Assembly: GCF_036248255.1 (NCBI RefSeq)
Contig: NZ_CP109178.1
Span: 6,014,001 to 6,078,000, forward strand
DNA length: 64,000 nt
Source: Streptomyces sp. NBC_01717
GTDB lineage: Bacteria > Actinomycetota > Actinomycetes > Streptomycetales > Streptomycetaceae
Direction: 5' to 3'
Shown here in pieces: positions 36,947 to 44,850 of the stretch; the stretch's first letter is position 1; each line of letters begins with the position of its first letter. Under the pieces are notes generated by a model. The model saw only the letters and a program-made list of their open reading frames with translations. It did no database searches and was not told the origin of the DNA. The position numbers were made by a program, and so were the translations under genes.

Positions 36947-37800
36947 GACGCCGTCATCCAACGGTCCCGCAGCCCGGCCAGCACCGCGATCGACACGGCC
37001 AGCAGCACCAGACTGAGCGCGATCGCCGCGGCCGGGTCGCTCTGCAACGCCAGGTAGACGGCCAGCGGCATCGTCTGTGTACGGCCCGGGAAGTTGCCCG
37101 CGAAGGTGATCGTCGCGCCGAACTCGCCCAGCGCGCGCGCCCATGCCAGCACCGAGCCGGCCGCGATGCCGGGGGCGATCAGCGGCAGGGTGACCCGGCG
37201 GAACGCGGTGAAGCGGGAGGCGCCCAGGGTCGTGGCGGCCTCCTCGTAGCGAGGGTCGGCCGCCCGCAGTGTGCCCTCCACGCTGATGACGAGGAACGGC
37301 ATCGCGACGAACGCCTCCGCGACCACGACCCCGGCCGTGGTGAACGGCAGAGTGATGCCGAACCAGGAGTCCAGCCACTGTCCCACGACGCCGTTGCGGC
37401 CGAGGGCCATCAGCAGCGCCACACCGCCCACCACCGGGGGCAGGACGAGCGGCAGGGTCACCAGGGCGCGTACGAGGCCGCGTCCGGGGAAGTCCGTACG
37501 GGCCAGCAACCAGGCCAGCGGCACACCGACGACCAGGCTCACCGCCGTGGCCGCGGTGGCGCAGACCAGGGACAGCTGCAGCGACTGCCAGACCTCCGTA
37601 CTGGTCAGCTGGTCGGGCAGGCTGCGCCACGGCGCCCGTACGAGCAGCGCGACCAGGGGCAGCAGCAGGAACGCCAGGCCGATCAGCGCGGGCACCAGCA
37701 GCGGAAGCGGAACCCCCGCGCGGCGGCGCCGGACGCGCCCGCGCCGCGGCCCGCCCGGGAGGGGCTCGACCGCGGCGTCGGACTTGTCGAGCGAGGTCAC
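36943..37800 (-). CDS. modB: Molybdate ABC transporter permease
   Basis: 285 residues from GTG 37800, overlapping modA by 4 bases. The N-terminus is Arg-rich (PRRGRVRRRRAG), followed by five to six transmembrane segments, beginning PLLVPALIGLAFLLLPLVALLV, with the inner-membrane coupling loop EEAATTLGASRFTAFRRVTLPLIAPGI (EAA motif). It forms the membrane channel with ModC and receives molybdate from ModA. Confidence 0.93.
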   Translation of the reverse strand: MTSLDKSDAAVEPLPGGPRRGRVRRRRAGVPLPLLVPALIGLAFLLLPLVALLVRAPWRSLPDQLTSTEVWQSLQLSLVCATAATAVSLVVGVPLAWLLARTDFPGRGLVRALVTLPLVLPPVVGGVALLMALGRNGVVGQWLDSWFGITLPFTTAGVVVAEAFVAMPFLVISVEGTLRAADPRYEEAATTLGASRFTAFRRVTLPLIAPGIAAGSVLAWARALGEFGATITFAGNFPGRTQTMPLAVYLALQSDPAAAIALSLVLLAVSIAVLAGLRDRWMTAS

Positions 37801-38630
37801 GGCTTGAGGAACCCGGCCTCGGTCAGGACCTTCTGGCCCTCGGCGGACTGCACCAGTTCGATGAACGCCTTTGCCGCGTCCGCGTTGGGCGCGTCCTTGA
37901 GCAGGGCGATCGGGTAGTCGTTGACGGCGTCGGCCGACTCGGGGAACTCCACGCCCTCCACCTTGTCACCTGCCGCCTTCACGTCCGTCTTGTAGACGAC
38001 CGCGGCGTCGGCCTCCTTCAGCTCCACCTTGGTCAGGGCGCTCTTGACGTCCTGCTCGTACGAGACGGGGGTGAGCTTCAGATCGCTGGCGTCGAGGGCC
38101 TTCTGCGCGGCGGCGCCGCACGGCACGGTCTTGTCGCACAGGACGACCTTGAGACCGGCCTTGGTGAGGTCCTTGAGGGAGGAGACCTTGTCGGGGTTGC
38201 CCGGCAGGGTGGCGATCTCCAGCTGGTTGCGCACGAAGGTGGCCGGGGTGCCGGACGCGTCCTTCGCGTCGGTGACGATCGCCATGGTCTTGGGGCTGGC
38301 GGCGGCGAAGACGTCGGCCGGGGCGCCACCCGTGATGCCGGCGGCGAGGGTGTCGCTGCCGCCGAAGTTGAAGGTGACCTTCGTGCCGGGGTGTTCCTTC
38401 TCGAACTCCTCGCCCAGGGTCGTGAAGCTTTCCTTGAGCGAGGCGGCGGCGAACACCGTCACCGTGCCGGACAGCTTCTTCGACGAATCCGTGGGCGCCG
38501 AGGCGGACGAGTCCGACTTGGACGACGGCTCGTCGGACGAGGAGCAGGCGCTCAGTGCCAGCAGCGCAGCAGTACCTGCAACGGCCACCTGCAGGGTCCG
38601 GCGGGTCCGGCGTGCGGAACGGGTCATCAC
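37797..38630 (-). CDS. modA: Molybdate-binding lipoprotein
   Basis: 277 residues from GTG 38630 (GAGGGAG upstream); ATG 38627 is possible. Signal peptide with lipobox ALSAC, then a Ser/Asp linker and a class II periplasmic-type binding domain: GTVTVFAAASLKESF, FNFGGSDTLAAGITGGAPADVFAAASPKTM, TFVRNQLEIATLPGNP, VSYEQDVKSALTKVELKEADAAVVYKTDV. These are standard ModA signatures. First gene of the modABC operon, divergent from a molybdopterin-enzyme gene. Confidence 0.94.
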   Translation of the reverse strand: MMTRSARRTRRTLQVAVAGTAALLALSACSSSDEPSSKSDSSASAPTDSSKKLSGTVTVFAAASLKESFTTLGEEFEKEHPGTKVTFNFGGSDTLAAGITGGAPADVFAAASPKTMAIVTDAKDASGTPATFVRNQLEIATLPGNPDKVSSLKDLTKAGLKVVLCDKTVPCGAAAQKALDASDLKLTPVSYEQDVKSALTKVELKEADAAVVYKTDVKAAGDKVEGVEFPESADAVNDYPIALLKDAPNADAAKAFIELVQSAEGQKVLTEAGFLKP

Positions 38631-38921
38631 GGGTCCACTCCCTCTGATTCTTCTCTGTCCGGTCCGAGGATGATCCGGCGGTCCGGCTCGGCGTGCAGCC
38701 TGCCGCCGCCGACCCGGCGCCCGAGCGCGTCGTCACCGACGCCCGTCAAGGCAGCCGCCTCCCCGTCCGGTGGGCATGCACATGGGGATGATACTGCCGC
38801 AGATGCGAGGGGGAAGTCTCCTGTTGCATTGCATGAGCTGGACCGTTTGTGGACAGGGTGGGCATGTGCGTTTGTACGGGGCTGCGGTCCGGGTACCGTC
38901 ATCCGGGGGAGGTGATGGCCA

Positions 38922-39398
38922 GTGAGCCGGCCCTTGACAGAACGGGTTGCCGATCCGGTGGCGGAGCTCGCCCTGACCGGCGACCTTGCGCGCCCGGCCC
39001 GGCTGACCGTGTCCGACCTGCTCGCCTGGCCCCAGCATCGCGCGCGGGTCAGCTTCGAGTGCGCCACCAGCGGCATCCAACATCACGGCTTCACGGGACC
39101 GCTGCTGCACGACGTCCTGTCCACCGCCGGCCCCGTTTTCGACCCGGCCCGGCGCAAGGACCGCCTTCGTTTCCTGATCGCCGTGACGGGCGCGGACGGT
39201 CACCACGCCCTCCTCTCCTGGGCGGAGATCGACCCGGACTTCGGCCGTGCCGCCGTCCTGCTCGCGGTCAGCATCGACGACGCCCCGCTCGACCGTGCCG
39301 GACCTCAGCTCGTGCTGCCTCAGGACCGCTGCGGGGCCCGGCACATCAGCGGCATCAACGCGATTCGTGTGGACGGTGGTTACACCTCGTGGACGTGA
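38922..39398 (+). CDS. Molybdopterin-dependent oxidoreductase domain protein
   Basis: 158 residues from GTG 38922, preceded by GGAGGTGAT. It resembles a short Oxidored_molyb (sulfite oxidase-type) core: LARPARLTVSDLLAWPQHRARVSFECATSGIQHHGFTGPLLHDVL, with the Cys that usually ligates Mo, followed by HHALLSWAEIDPDFG, PLDRAGPQLVLPQDRCGARHISGINAIRV. It is shorter than full sulfite oxidases and has no heme or dimerisation domain. Divergent from modABC, which would supply its metal. Confidence 0.82.
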   Translation: MSRPLTERVADPVAELALTGDLARPARLTVSDLLAWPQHRARVSFECATSGIQHHGFTGPLLHDVLSTAGPVFDPARRKDRLRFLIAVTGADGHHALLSWAEIDPDFGRAAVLLAVSIDDAPLDRAGPQLVLPQDRCGARHISGINAIRVDGGYTSWT

Positions 39399-39585
39399 CA
39401 CCGCGAGAGGAACTCGGCTCGTGGACGTGAGACGGGCGAGAGGAGCCCGGCGAGCCCGGCCGATCCGGTGGGCGTCCTGGTCGCGGAGCACGTACCGCAG
39501 GAGGCACGCGGGGCGGGTGCACGTCACCCGGGCGGCCTCTGCTTCGTGACGGCGTGGTCCACGGGGGCCGCCCGTGAGCGCCGCG

Positions 39586-39981
39586 TCAGGCGCGGTCGAT
39601 GTGCACGTTCGTCGACTTCACACGGGCGGTGGCCTCCATGCCGACCTCCAGGCCCAGCTCCTCCACGGCCTCCCGGGTCAGCAGCGAGACCAGCCGGTGC
39701 GGACCGGCCTGGATCTCCACCTGCGCCGCGATGTCACCGAGCTTCACGGCGGTGACGATGCCGGGGAAGGCGTTGCGGACCGAGGTGTACGAGGCGTCCT
39801 CCTCGCCACTTCCGGTCCTGGCGAGCTCCACGGAGAAGGCGGCCAGATCCTTGCCGTCGATGAGCCGCCGCCCGCCCTCGTCCCGGTGGGTCGCCACTCG
39901 GCCGGCATCCGCCCACCGCCGTGCGGTGTCGGGACTCACGCCCAGCAGCCGGGCGGCCTGGCCGATTGTGTAGGACTGCAT
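39586..39981 (-). CDS. HTH plus Mop-domain molybdate-responsive regulator/binding protein
   Basis: 131 residues from ATG 39981; ATG 39993 is possible. N-terminal excisionase/MerR-like HTH: YTIGQAARLLGVSPDTARRWADAGRVATHRDEGGRRLI. The C-terminus is a single Mop/TOBE domain: SVRNAFPGIVTAVKLGDIAAQVEIQAGPHRLVSLLTREAVEELGLEVGMEATARVKSTNVHI. Mop domains bind molybdate as oligomers, so this is a likely molybdate-sensing repressor or store. A shared GCATGTGCG lies at its own start and in the modA upstream region (38862-38870). Confidence 0.9.
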   Translation of the reverse strand: MQSYTIGQAARLLGVSPDTARRWADAGRVATHRDEGGRRLIDGKDLAAFSVELARTGSGEEDASYTSVRNAFPGIVTAVKLGDIAAQVEIQAGPHRLVSLLTREAVEELGLEVGMEATARVKSTNVHIDRA

Positions 39982-40116
39982 GTGCGCCAACATAGGTGCA
40001 CTCACCCGTGGGACCCAAACAGGCCCCGGGGTGCGCCGATCGGGCGCCGGATCTGTGATGTTGTCGCCGAGCAGCGATCCGCCCCGTCGACGGCCCCGGA
40101 AACCGGCTCCCTCCGT

Positions 40117-40681
40117 GGGGGCAATCGGACACCGGCCGCGCTGATCGTCCCGCACATCACCAGCTTGTCCCGGAACCTCGCCAGGTCCTGCGGGGACTGG
40201 CCGGGCAGGCCCGGACGAGCGCGGCGGTGTCGAGGTCGCCCTCGTTGAGTGCGACCACCCGGTCGGGGGCGCCGAAGAGTGCGGTCAGTGTTGCGGCCGC
40301 GGCGCTGACCTGGCCGAAGTCGTCGGTGGCGGTGACCTCGACGACGCCGGCGGCGGCAGGCGGCAGCGAGGACCAGCCGAGCTCCGTGGTCACGTAGGTG
40401 ACCCGGTGGGTGGTGTGGTCGATGTAGTTCTCGTACGGGGCGTGCTCGTCGCGCCGGCGGTGCACGACCAGGATGTGCGGGCGGGTGTCGACGGCCGCGT
40501 GGTGGGTGGTGGTGCCGGGCGCGCGGCGCTGCCCCGTACGGCCCGTGCAGGCGGAGTCCTCGACCGGATCGCCTGTCGGGACGGTCGCCGGATGGATACG
40601 GAAGCCATCGGGTCTGCGACCGGCCGTCGAAATCGTCGTAGCCAACATCTGCGGGGTGAGCGTCACCCTTTGCTCCGCCAT
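40117..40681 (-). pseudogene. Frameshifted, 3'-truncated ATP-grasp ligase gene
   Basis: ATG 40681 has GGGAGGAACC upstream. After an unmatched N-terminal stretch of about 50 residues the frame reads PHILVVHRRRDEHAPYENYI and HTTHRVTYVTTELGWSSLP, clearly homologous to HIVVINRWREQYARYAEYLD and HTTHQVSYITTEVGLPSVP of the intact ATP-grasp gene at 54161. A one-base loss in a C run near 40203-40208 shifts the frame; the homology resumes as GQSPQDLARFRDKLVM (intact copy GQRVGHLARFRDKYLM). Homology ends near 40117 at VRLP and the ATP-grasp core is missing. It is a relic of a duplicated cluster gene. Confidence 0.8.
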
Positions 40682-40920
40682 GGTTCCTCCCGGTTCGTGA
40701 AGGGTCCGCCTCGGTCGGAGGTGACTCTTCCGTCGGCTCCAGAGGATCGGAACCATCAGAAATATGACGCCGCACAGTCATGAAGGCAGCGGCCGGTTCA
40801 GATCCCTGCAGTTGCAAGCTTGTGACCCTTTCGAGGCCCGACCACCCGGCGCAGAGTCGTTCTGGGCAGCACAGCCCGACGGAAAACGACCGCGGACAGG
40901 CGACTGTGGGGAAGGCCGGC

Positions 40921-41482
40921 ATGACCAGAACAGCCGTGGTGACAGGGGCGAGCAGCGGGATCGGTGCGGCCTTCGCCCGACGCCTCGCCAAGGACGGGAC
41001 CGAGGCCCGCCGTCACGGTCCGCGGACCGCAGGTCGGCGGCAGAACTCGGATCGCTCGCCGCCGACTGGTCGCGTCGCGGCACACGGCCGAGCACTTCCG
41101 CGCACTGCTCGACGAATGCTGCACCGGCGGTGCGCGGGACACGCTGGTGCGGAGGGCGGCGCCCAACTGCGCGCCGGCGGCGCTCGTGGCCAGCGCCTGG
41201 CTGCAGGGAATCAGCTCGCCGGCCGGGGCCGACGACCCCGCCGTTCTCCCGGCCGGCCGGCAGCGGGGCGCCCGAACTGCCGCAGCGTGCCCTCGGCATG
41301 GATCTGAACCGATGGTTCCTCACCGTCCCGCTCGACATCGATGAGCTGCCCGCCACCTCTCCAAGCCGGTCGGCGGTGCCGCGGTGCGGTTCCTCACCCC
41401 GCAACGGGGACAGGTCCGCGCGGTCGAGGTGGCCACCGAGCGAGGCGGGTCCCACAAGGGGAGACACCGCTGGTCTTCCTGA
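40921..41482 (+). pseudogene. Decayed short-chain dehydrogenase and other remnants
   Basis: ATG 40921 with GGGAAGG upstream begins TRTAVVTGASSGIGAAFARR, a perfect SDR N-terminus with the TGxxxGIG motif, but homology stops after about 27 codons and the frame degenerates. Near the end, codon-biased sequence reappears in another frame (GMDLNRWFLTVPLDIDELP, then one base shift, HLSKPVGGAAVRFLTPQRG) and stops at 41482. At least two shifts or deletions separate the pieces. The last piece may belong to a different gene. The stretch 40682-40920 holds no gene. Confidence 0.55.
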
Positions 41483-41539
41483 CCGACGAACCGACCGACC
41501 GACGAACTGATCGGCCCACACCGTTGAAGGAGAAGAGAG

Positions 41540-41884
41540 TTGGAAACCAACGAGCACACCCTGAGCGCCGCCGCGCTCCTGGAGACCGCCCACAAGGCCG
41601 TCTCGCAGGGCTATCCCTGCGACGACCGGCTGGCACGCGCCGCGCTGCACCTCATCGAGTGCGCCACGGACGTCGTCATACGTCTGCCCGACCGTGACAT
41701 CGACTCGGCGCGGGAGGCGCTCGGGCTGGCCCGCGCCGCGGTGGTGACCGCAACCTGTGCCGTACGGGAGATCCACGCACAGGCCCGGGAGACGTCCGAG
41801 CCGGTGTCGCTGCCCACCCCCGGGAGGCCGCCGGCCGGGTCCGCGCGTGGTCCGGGCCGGGTCTGCTGCGGCCTCGACCGGTAG
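41540..41884 (+). CDS. Hypothetical helical protein at cluster left edge
   Basis: 114 residues from TTG 41540 with AAGGAG seven bases upstream. Residues 5-80 are amphipathic helices (LSAAALLETAHKAVSQGYP, ARAALHLIECATDVVIRLPD, DSAREALGLARAAVVTATCAV), followed by a Pro/Gly/Arg-rich tail ending in CCGLDR. No signal peptide or known domain is visible. A strong terminator follows, so it is transcribed apart from the thyX unit. Function unknown; it might belong to the cluster or be its border. Confidence 0.65.
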   Translation: METNEHTLSAAALLETAHKAVSQGYPCDDRLARAALHLIECATDVVIRLPDRDIDSAREALGLARAAVVTATCAVREIHAQARETSEPVSLPTPGRPPAGSARGPGRVCCGLDR

Positions 41885-41930
41885 CCGGGCGACCGTTCCG
41901 CCCAGGTCAGGAGCCCTGTCCCGTCCCCTC

Positions 41931-41965
41931 GAAGCCCCGCTGCCGCACCGCGGCAGCGGGGCTTC
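41931..41965 (+). terminator. Perfect 15-bp stem terminator
   Basis: 41931-41945 pairs perfectly with 41951-41965 around a CACCG loop, 46 bases after the hypothetical gene. It insulates the following biosynthetic unit from upstream transcription. The segment 41966-42106 must contain the promoter for the peptide/thyX unit. Confidence 0.85.
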
Positions 41966-42106
41966 GGCGTGGGGGCGCATGTTCGTGCACTTGGTTTCGT
42001 ACTTACGCACTGCACAAGTCTGACCTTATTGGGGGCCGCCTGTTTTCGAAGAATAGAGATGTGAGCGGGGGAGCCGCCCACAAACAACGAGAAGAGGAAT
42101 CGAATT

Positions 42107-42304
42107 ATGCGTAGCAACACGTTCCAGATGAAGCTTTCCACCACTCGCCGTGGGATTCAGTCCGCCCTGGTCGCTGCTGCTTCGGCGGTACTCGTCGCCA
42201 CTGCGGTGGGCGTCGCGACCGCCGGTTCCGCCGTGGCCGACACGACCACTACGACGACCACCCCCACCACGAGCGCCTCGCCCGACGATCACGGCTGGGA
42301 CTGA
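42107..42304 (+). CDS. Secreted Thr-rich small peptide precursor
   Basis: 65 residues from ATG 42107 (AGAAGAGGAATCG upstream). Residues 1-44 look like a Sec signal: MKLSTTRRGIQSALVAAASA from residue 8 continuing into a Val/Ala/Gly core ending GSAVA-D. The predicted mature part is only about 21 residues: a run of seven Thr, PTTSASP, then DDHGWD at the C-terminus. It lies 64 bases before thyX and is probably co-transcribed. It may be an exported peptide, a peptide substrate for the ATP-grasp ligases, or a coupling ORF. No family recognised. Confidence 0.7.
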   Translation: MRSNTFQMKLSTTRRGIQSALVAAASAVLVATAVGVATAGSAVADTTTTTTTPTTSASPDDHGWD

Positions 42305-42368
42305 ACAGGCATATTCCAGAAGCACAATATCGAGCACCGCTGAACAGAATCCATCGGAGGAACGTACG

Positions 42369-43133
42369 ATGACGATCAGCCCGGCCCTTGAAGTCCACGC
42401 CCCCGACGCACCCGTCTTCGGTCCCGAAATCGAACTGCGCAGCCAGATCACCGTCGAGCTCGTCGACCACACCGCCTCCGACCTGGGAGTCGTACGCGCG
42501 GCGCGGGTCTCCACCGCCGGCGAGGCGGCGCACCGCGAGGAGCGCGGTGACGCGTATATCGGAGGTCTCATCCGGTATTTGATGCGCAGCCGTCACGGCA
42601 GCCCTTTCGAGCACAATTCGATGACCTTCCTGGTGCACGCGCCGATCTTCGCGATCCGCCACATGATGCGTCACCGAATGTGGTCCTTCAATGAGGAGAG
42701 CGCCCGCTACAAGGACCTCAAGAACGTGTTTTACGTGCCCGATCGCGATCGGGCGCTCAAACAGGAGGGGAAGCCCGGTCACTATCAGTACGTGCCGGGC
42801 AGCGAGGAGGACTACGAGCTGCTCTCCACCGCCACCAGTGAGGCGTACCGGTCCGCCTTCCGCGAATACCAGAAGATGCTCGATGCCGGAATCGCCCGCG
42901 AGCTGGCCCGCATGGTGCTCCCCGTGGCCACCTTCTCCACCGTGTACGCCACCTGCAACGCCCGCTCGCTGATGCACTTCCTCGGCCTGCGTACCAACCG
43001 CGCCGACGCCGCCTATGTGTCGCACCCGCAGCGGGAGATCGAGGTGGTGGCCGAGCAGATGGAGGACGAGTTCGCCCGGCTGATGCCGTTGACCCACGAG
43101 GCCTTCGAGAAGTTCGGTCGCGTCAGTCCCTGA
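42369..43133 (+). CDS. thyX: ThyX-type flavin-dependent thymidylate synthase
   Basis: 254 residues from ATG 42369, with GGAGGAACG upstream. The ThyX motif RHRxxxxxxxS is intact (Arg101-His102-Arg103 to Ser111, RHRMWSFNEESARY). Also present are SFEHNSMTFLVHAPIF, RHGSP, and the C-terminal RSLMHFLGLRTNRADAAYVSHPQREI. The family methylates the C5 of dUMP using methylene-tetrahydrofolate and FAD. The housekeeping Streptomyces thyX normally sits by dapA/dapB, which are absent here, so this is probably a second, pathway copy as in polyoxin-type clusters. LOG and oxygenase genes follow at 30 and 17 bases. Confidence 0.92.
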   Translation: MTISPALEVHAPDAPVFGPEIELRSQITVELVDHTASDLGVVRAARVSTAGEAAHREERGDAYIGGLIRYLMRSRHGSPFEHNSMTFLVHAPIFAIRHMMRHRMWSFNEESARYKDLKNVFYVPDRDRALKQEGKPGHYQYVPGSEEDYELLSTATSEAYRSAFREYQKMLDAGIARELARMVLPVATFSTVYATCNARSLMHFLGLRTNRADAAYVSHPQREIEVVAEQMEDEFARLMPLTHEAFEKFGRVSP

Positions 43134-43163
43134 CCGGATCGCGATCCGACGGAGGTTCCTGCC

Positions 43164-43724
43164 ATGAGAATCACGGTCTACGCGGGCTCGGCCCTGGGGA
43201 ACCAGGCCATCTACCAAGAAGCCGCCGCGGCCTTCGCCAAGCAACTCGTCGCCGAGGGGCACGAGATCGTCTACGGCGGGGGAGCGGCCGGCCTCATGGG
43301 GGTCGTCGCCGACTCCGCCCTGGCGGCCGGCGGCCGGGTCACCGGAGTGATCCCGAAACACCTGGTCGACGCCGAGGTCGCCCACCAGGGCCTGACCGAA
43401 CTGCACATTGTCGACACCATGCACCAACGCAAGCAGATCATGGCCGACCTGGCGGACGCCTTCGTGGCGCTGCCGGGCGGGGTGGGCACCGTCGAGGAGA
43501 TCCTCGAAGCCTGGGCCTGGCTCATTCTCGGCCGGCACGGAAAGCCGATGGCGCTGCTGAACGTGGACGGCTACTGGGACCGGCTTCTGCGGATGATCTG
43601 CCGCATGTCCGCCGGCGGATTCCTGCGCGAGCAGGAGCTGGGCACCCTCGCGTCCGTCGGGGACGCGAACGAATTCCTCGACCTTGTAAGCCAGTGGGAG
43701 CCCCCGCCGCCGCGATGGGGCTGA
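43164..43724 (+). CDS. LOG-family nucleotide phosphoribohydrolase
   Basis: 186 residues, GACGGAGG Shine-Dalgarno. Type I LOG protein: YGGGAAGLMGVVAD, MHQRK at 86-90 and the catalytic signature PGGVGTVEE (104-112). LOG enzymes split nucleoside 5'-monophosphates into free base and (deoxy)ribose-5-phosphate and are best known for cytokinin release. Directly after thyX, the likely substrate here is a C5-methylated pyrimidine nucleotide, giving thymine (inference). The alternative is purine nucleotide or cytokinin chemistry, but no prenyltransferase is present. Confidence 0.9.
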   Translation: MRITVYAGSALGNQAIYQEAAAAFAKQLVAEGHEIVYGGGAAGLMGVVADSALAAGGRVTGVIPKHLVDAEVAHQGLTELHIVDTMHQRKQIMADLADAFVALPGGVGTVEEILEAWAWLILGRHGKPMALLNVDGYWDRLLRMICRMSAGGFLREQELGTLASVGDANEFLDLVSQWEPPPPRWG

Positions 43725-43741
43725 GATCGGGAGTAGGAGCG

Positions 43742-44791
43742 ATGTCGGTACTGAATGTGGAGAGTGCGGCCCCCGAGGCCGCGCAGGTCACCGTGGTGGA
43801 CGGCTATGTCCCGGTGATCGACCTGAGTTCCGCACGGTCGGGCGGGGCGGCGGAACGGCAACTGGCCGCGGTGATCGACGAGGTCTGCCGTACCAGCGGC
43901 TTCCTGGTGATCGTCGGCCACGGCGTGCCCGAGCGCACGATATCGGAGATGTACCGGGCCACCCGGGAGTTCTTCGCGCTGTCGGCCGAGACCAAGGCGG
44001 AACTGCTCGCCGTCCCGGCCGACCCGCTGATGCGGGGATTCGGCCGCCAGGGCAGCCTCGCGGCCTCCAACGCGGAGGCCGAGGTCGAGCAGGAGCGGGC
44101 GCTGCCGGACATCTCGGAGACCTTCACGGTCAACCGCCTGGGAGAGCCGGATGCCGACCGGGCGCTGCCCGCCGACGCCGACCCGGCTCTGCGGACCCCG
44201 AACCGTTGGCCCGAACTGCCCGGCTTCACCGAGGCGTACCGGTCCTACTACGCGGCGATGGAGGTGCTGGCCGCGGACATCATGCGGCTGTTCGCCCTTG
44301 CACTCGATCTGCCCGAGGACTGGTTCGAGGACAAGATCGAGCAGCACATGACCAATCTGACCGCCAACTTCTACCCGCAGCAGCCGGAGCCCCCCGCACC
44401 CGGGCAGCTCCGCAAGGGAATGCACAGCGACTGGGGCAGCCTGACCATCCTCTACCAGGACGACGCCCCGGGCGGCCTGCAGGTCCTCGACAAGGCCGGC
44501 CAGTGGCTCGACGTGCCCGTCATCGAGGGTTCCTTTGTTGTCAACATCGGTGACCTGATGGCCATTTGGACCAATAATCGATGGGTGAGCACCGTCCACC
44601 GGGTGGTCAATCCGCCGCGTGAACTGGCTGGAAAGGAACGCTACTCGGTCCCCTTCTTCCACCAGCCGGCCTACGACGCCCTCATCGAGTGCATCCCCAC
44701 CTGCACCGGTCCGCTCAATCCGCCGAGGCACCAACCGGTGCGCTCGGGCGACTACATCATCGGTAAGTTCAGCAGAGCGTATGGCGCGTAA
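43742..44791 (+). CDS. IPNS-like 2-oxoglutarate/Fe(II) oxygenase
   Basis: 349 residues from ATG 43742 (GTAGGAG upstream); the frame opens earlier inside the LOG gene. DIOX_N region: YVPVIDLSSA, GFLVIVGHGVPERTI. Fe(II) ligands are His228 and Asp230 (MHSDWGSLTILYQD) and His286 (STVHRVVNPP), with 2OG-binding Arg300-x-Ser302. This subfamily includes plant-type oxygenases, IPNS and fungal thymine 7-hydroxylase. In this context it may oxidise the methyl group of a thymine-like base. Substrate not proven. Confidence 0.9.
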   Translation: MSVLNVESAAPEAAQVTVVDGYVPVIDLSSARSGGAAERQLAAVIDEVCRTSGFLVIVGHGVPERTISEMYRATREFFALSAETKAELLAVPADPLMRGFGRQGSLAASNAEAEVEQERALPDISETFTVNRLGEPDADRALPADADPALRTPNRWPELPGFTEAYRSYYAAMEVLAADIMRLFALALDLPEDWFEDKIEQHMTNLTANFYPQQPEPPAPGQLRKGMHSDWGSLTILYQDDAPGGLQVLDKAGQWLDVPVIEGSFVVNIGDLMAIWTNNRWVSTVHRVVNPPRELAGKERYSVPFFHQPAYDALIECIPTCTGPLNPPRHQPVRSGDYIIGKFSRAYGA

Positions 44792-44843
44792 GTCCGGGGC
44801 GAAGAGTTCCGCGAACTACGAGATGCCGTCGAAAGCGAGGTGA
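44781..44843 (+). CDS. 20-residue mini-ORF overlapping oxygenase end
   Basis: ATG 44781 overlaps the last 11 bases of the oxygenase gene in another frame and ends at TGA 44841-44843, 7 bases before the next ATP-grasp start. The peptide is basic, MARKSGAKSSANYE and then MPSKAR. Its end contains the GAGGTGAGAA Shine-Dalgarno of the next gene, so it could couple translation. The same length (63 bases) recurs at 51576. Expression is uncertain because the upstream site is weak. Confidence 0.35.
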   Translation: MARKSGAKSSANYEMPSKAR

Positions 44844-44850
44844 GAACACC

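Noticed and set aside
41477..41508. GACC/GAAC-rich tandem stretch as an attachment site or iteron array
   Set aside because: Irregular short units with no integrase or replication gene nearby; simple sequence at the decayed region.
42107..42304. Graspetide precursor (Thr/Asp macrolactone peptide) reading of the Thr-rich ORF
   Set aside because: Graspetide ligases are RimK/MvdD-like and about 320 residues with a leader-peptide partner; the ligases here are 411-430 residues with CarB/BacD layout, and the peptide has a Sec signal instead of a conserved leader. Kept only as a weak alternative.
42369..43133. Housekeeping role for this thyX
   Set aside because: No dapA/dapB neighbours and tight linkage to LOG, oxygenase and ligase genes argue for a pathway copy, though only the rest of the genome can settle it.
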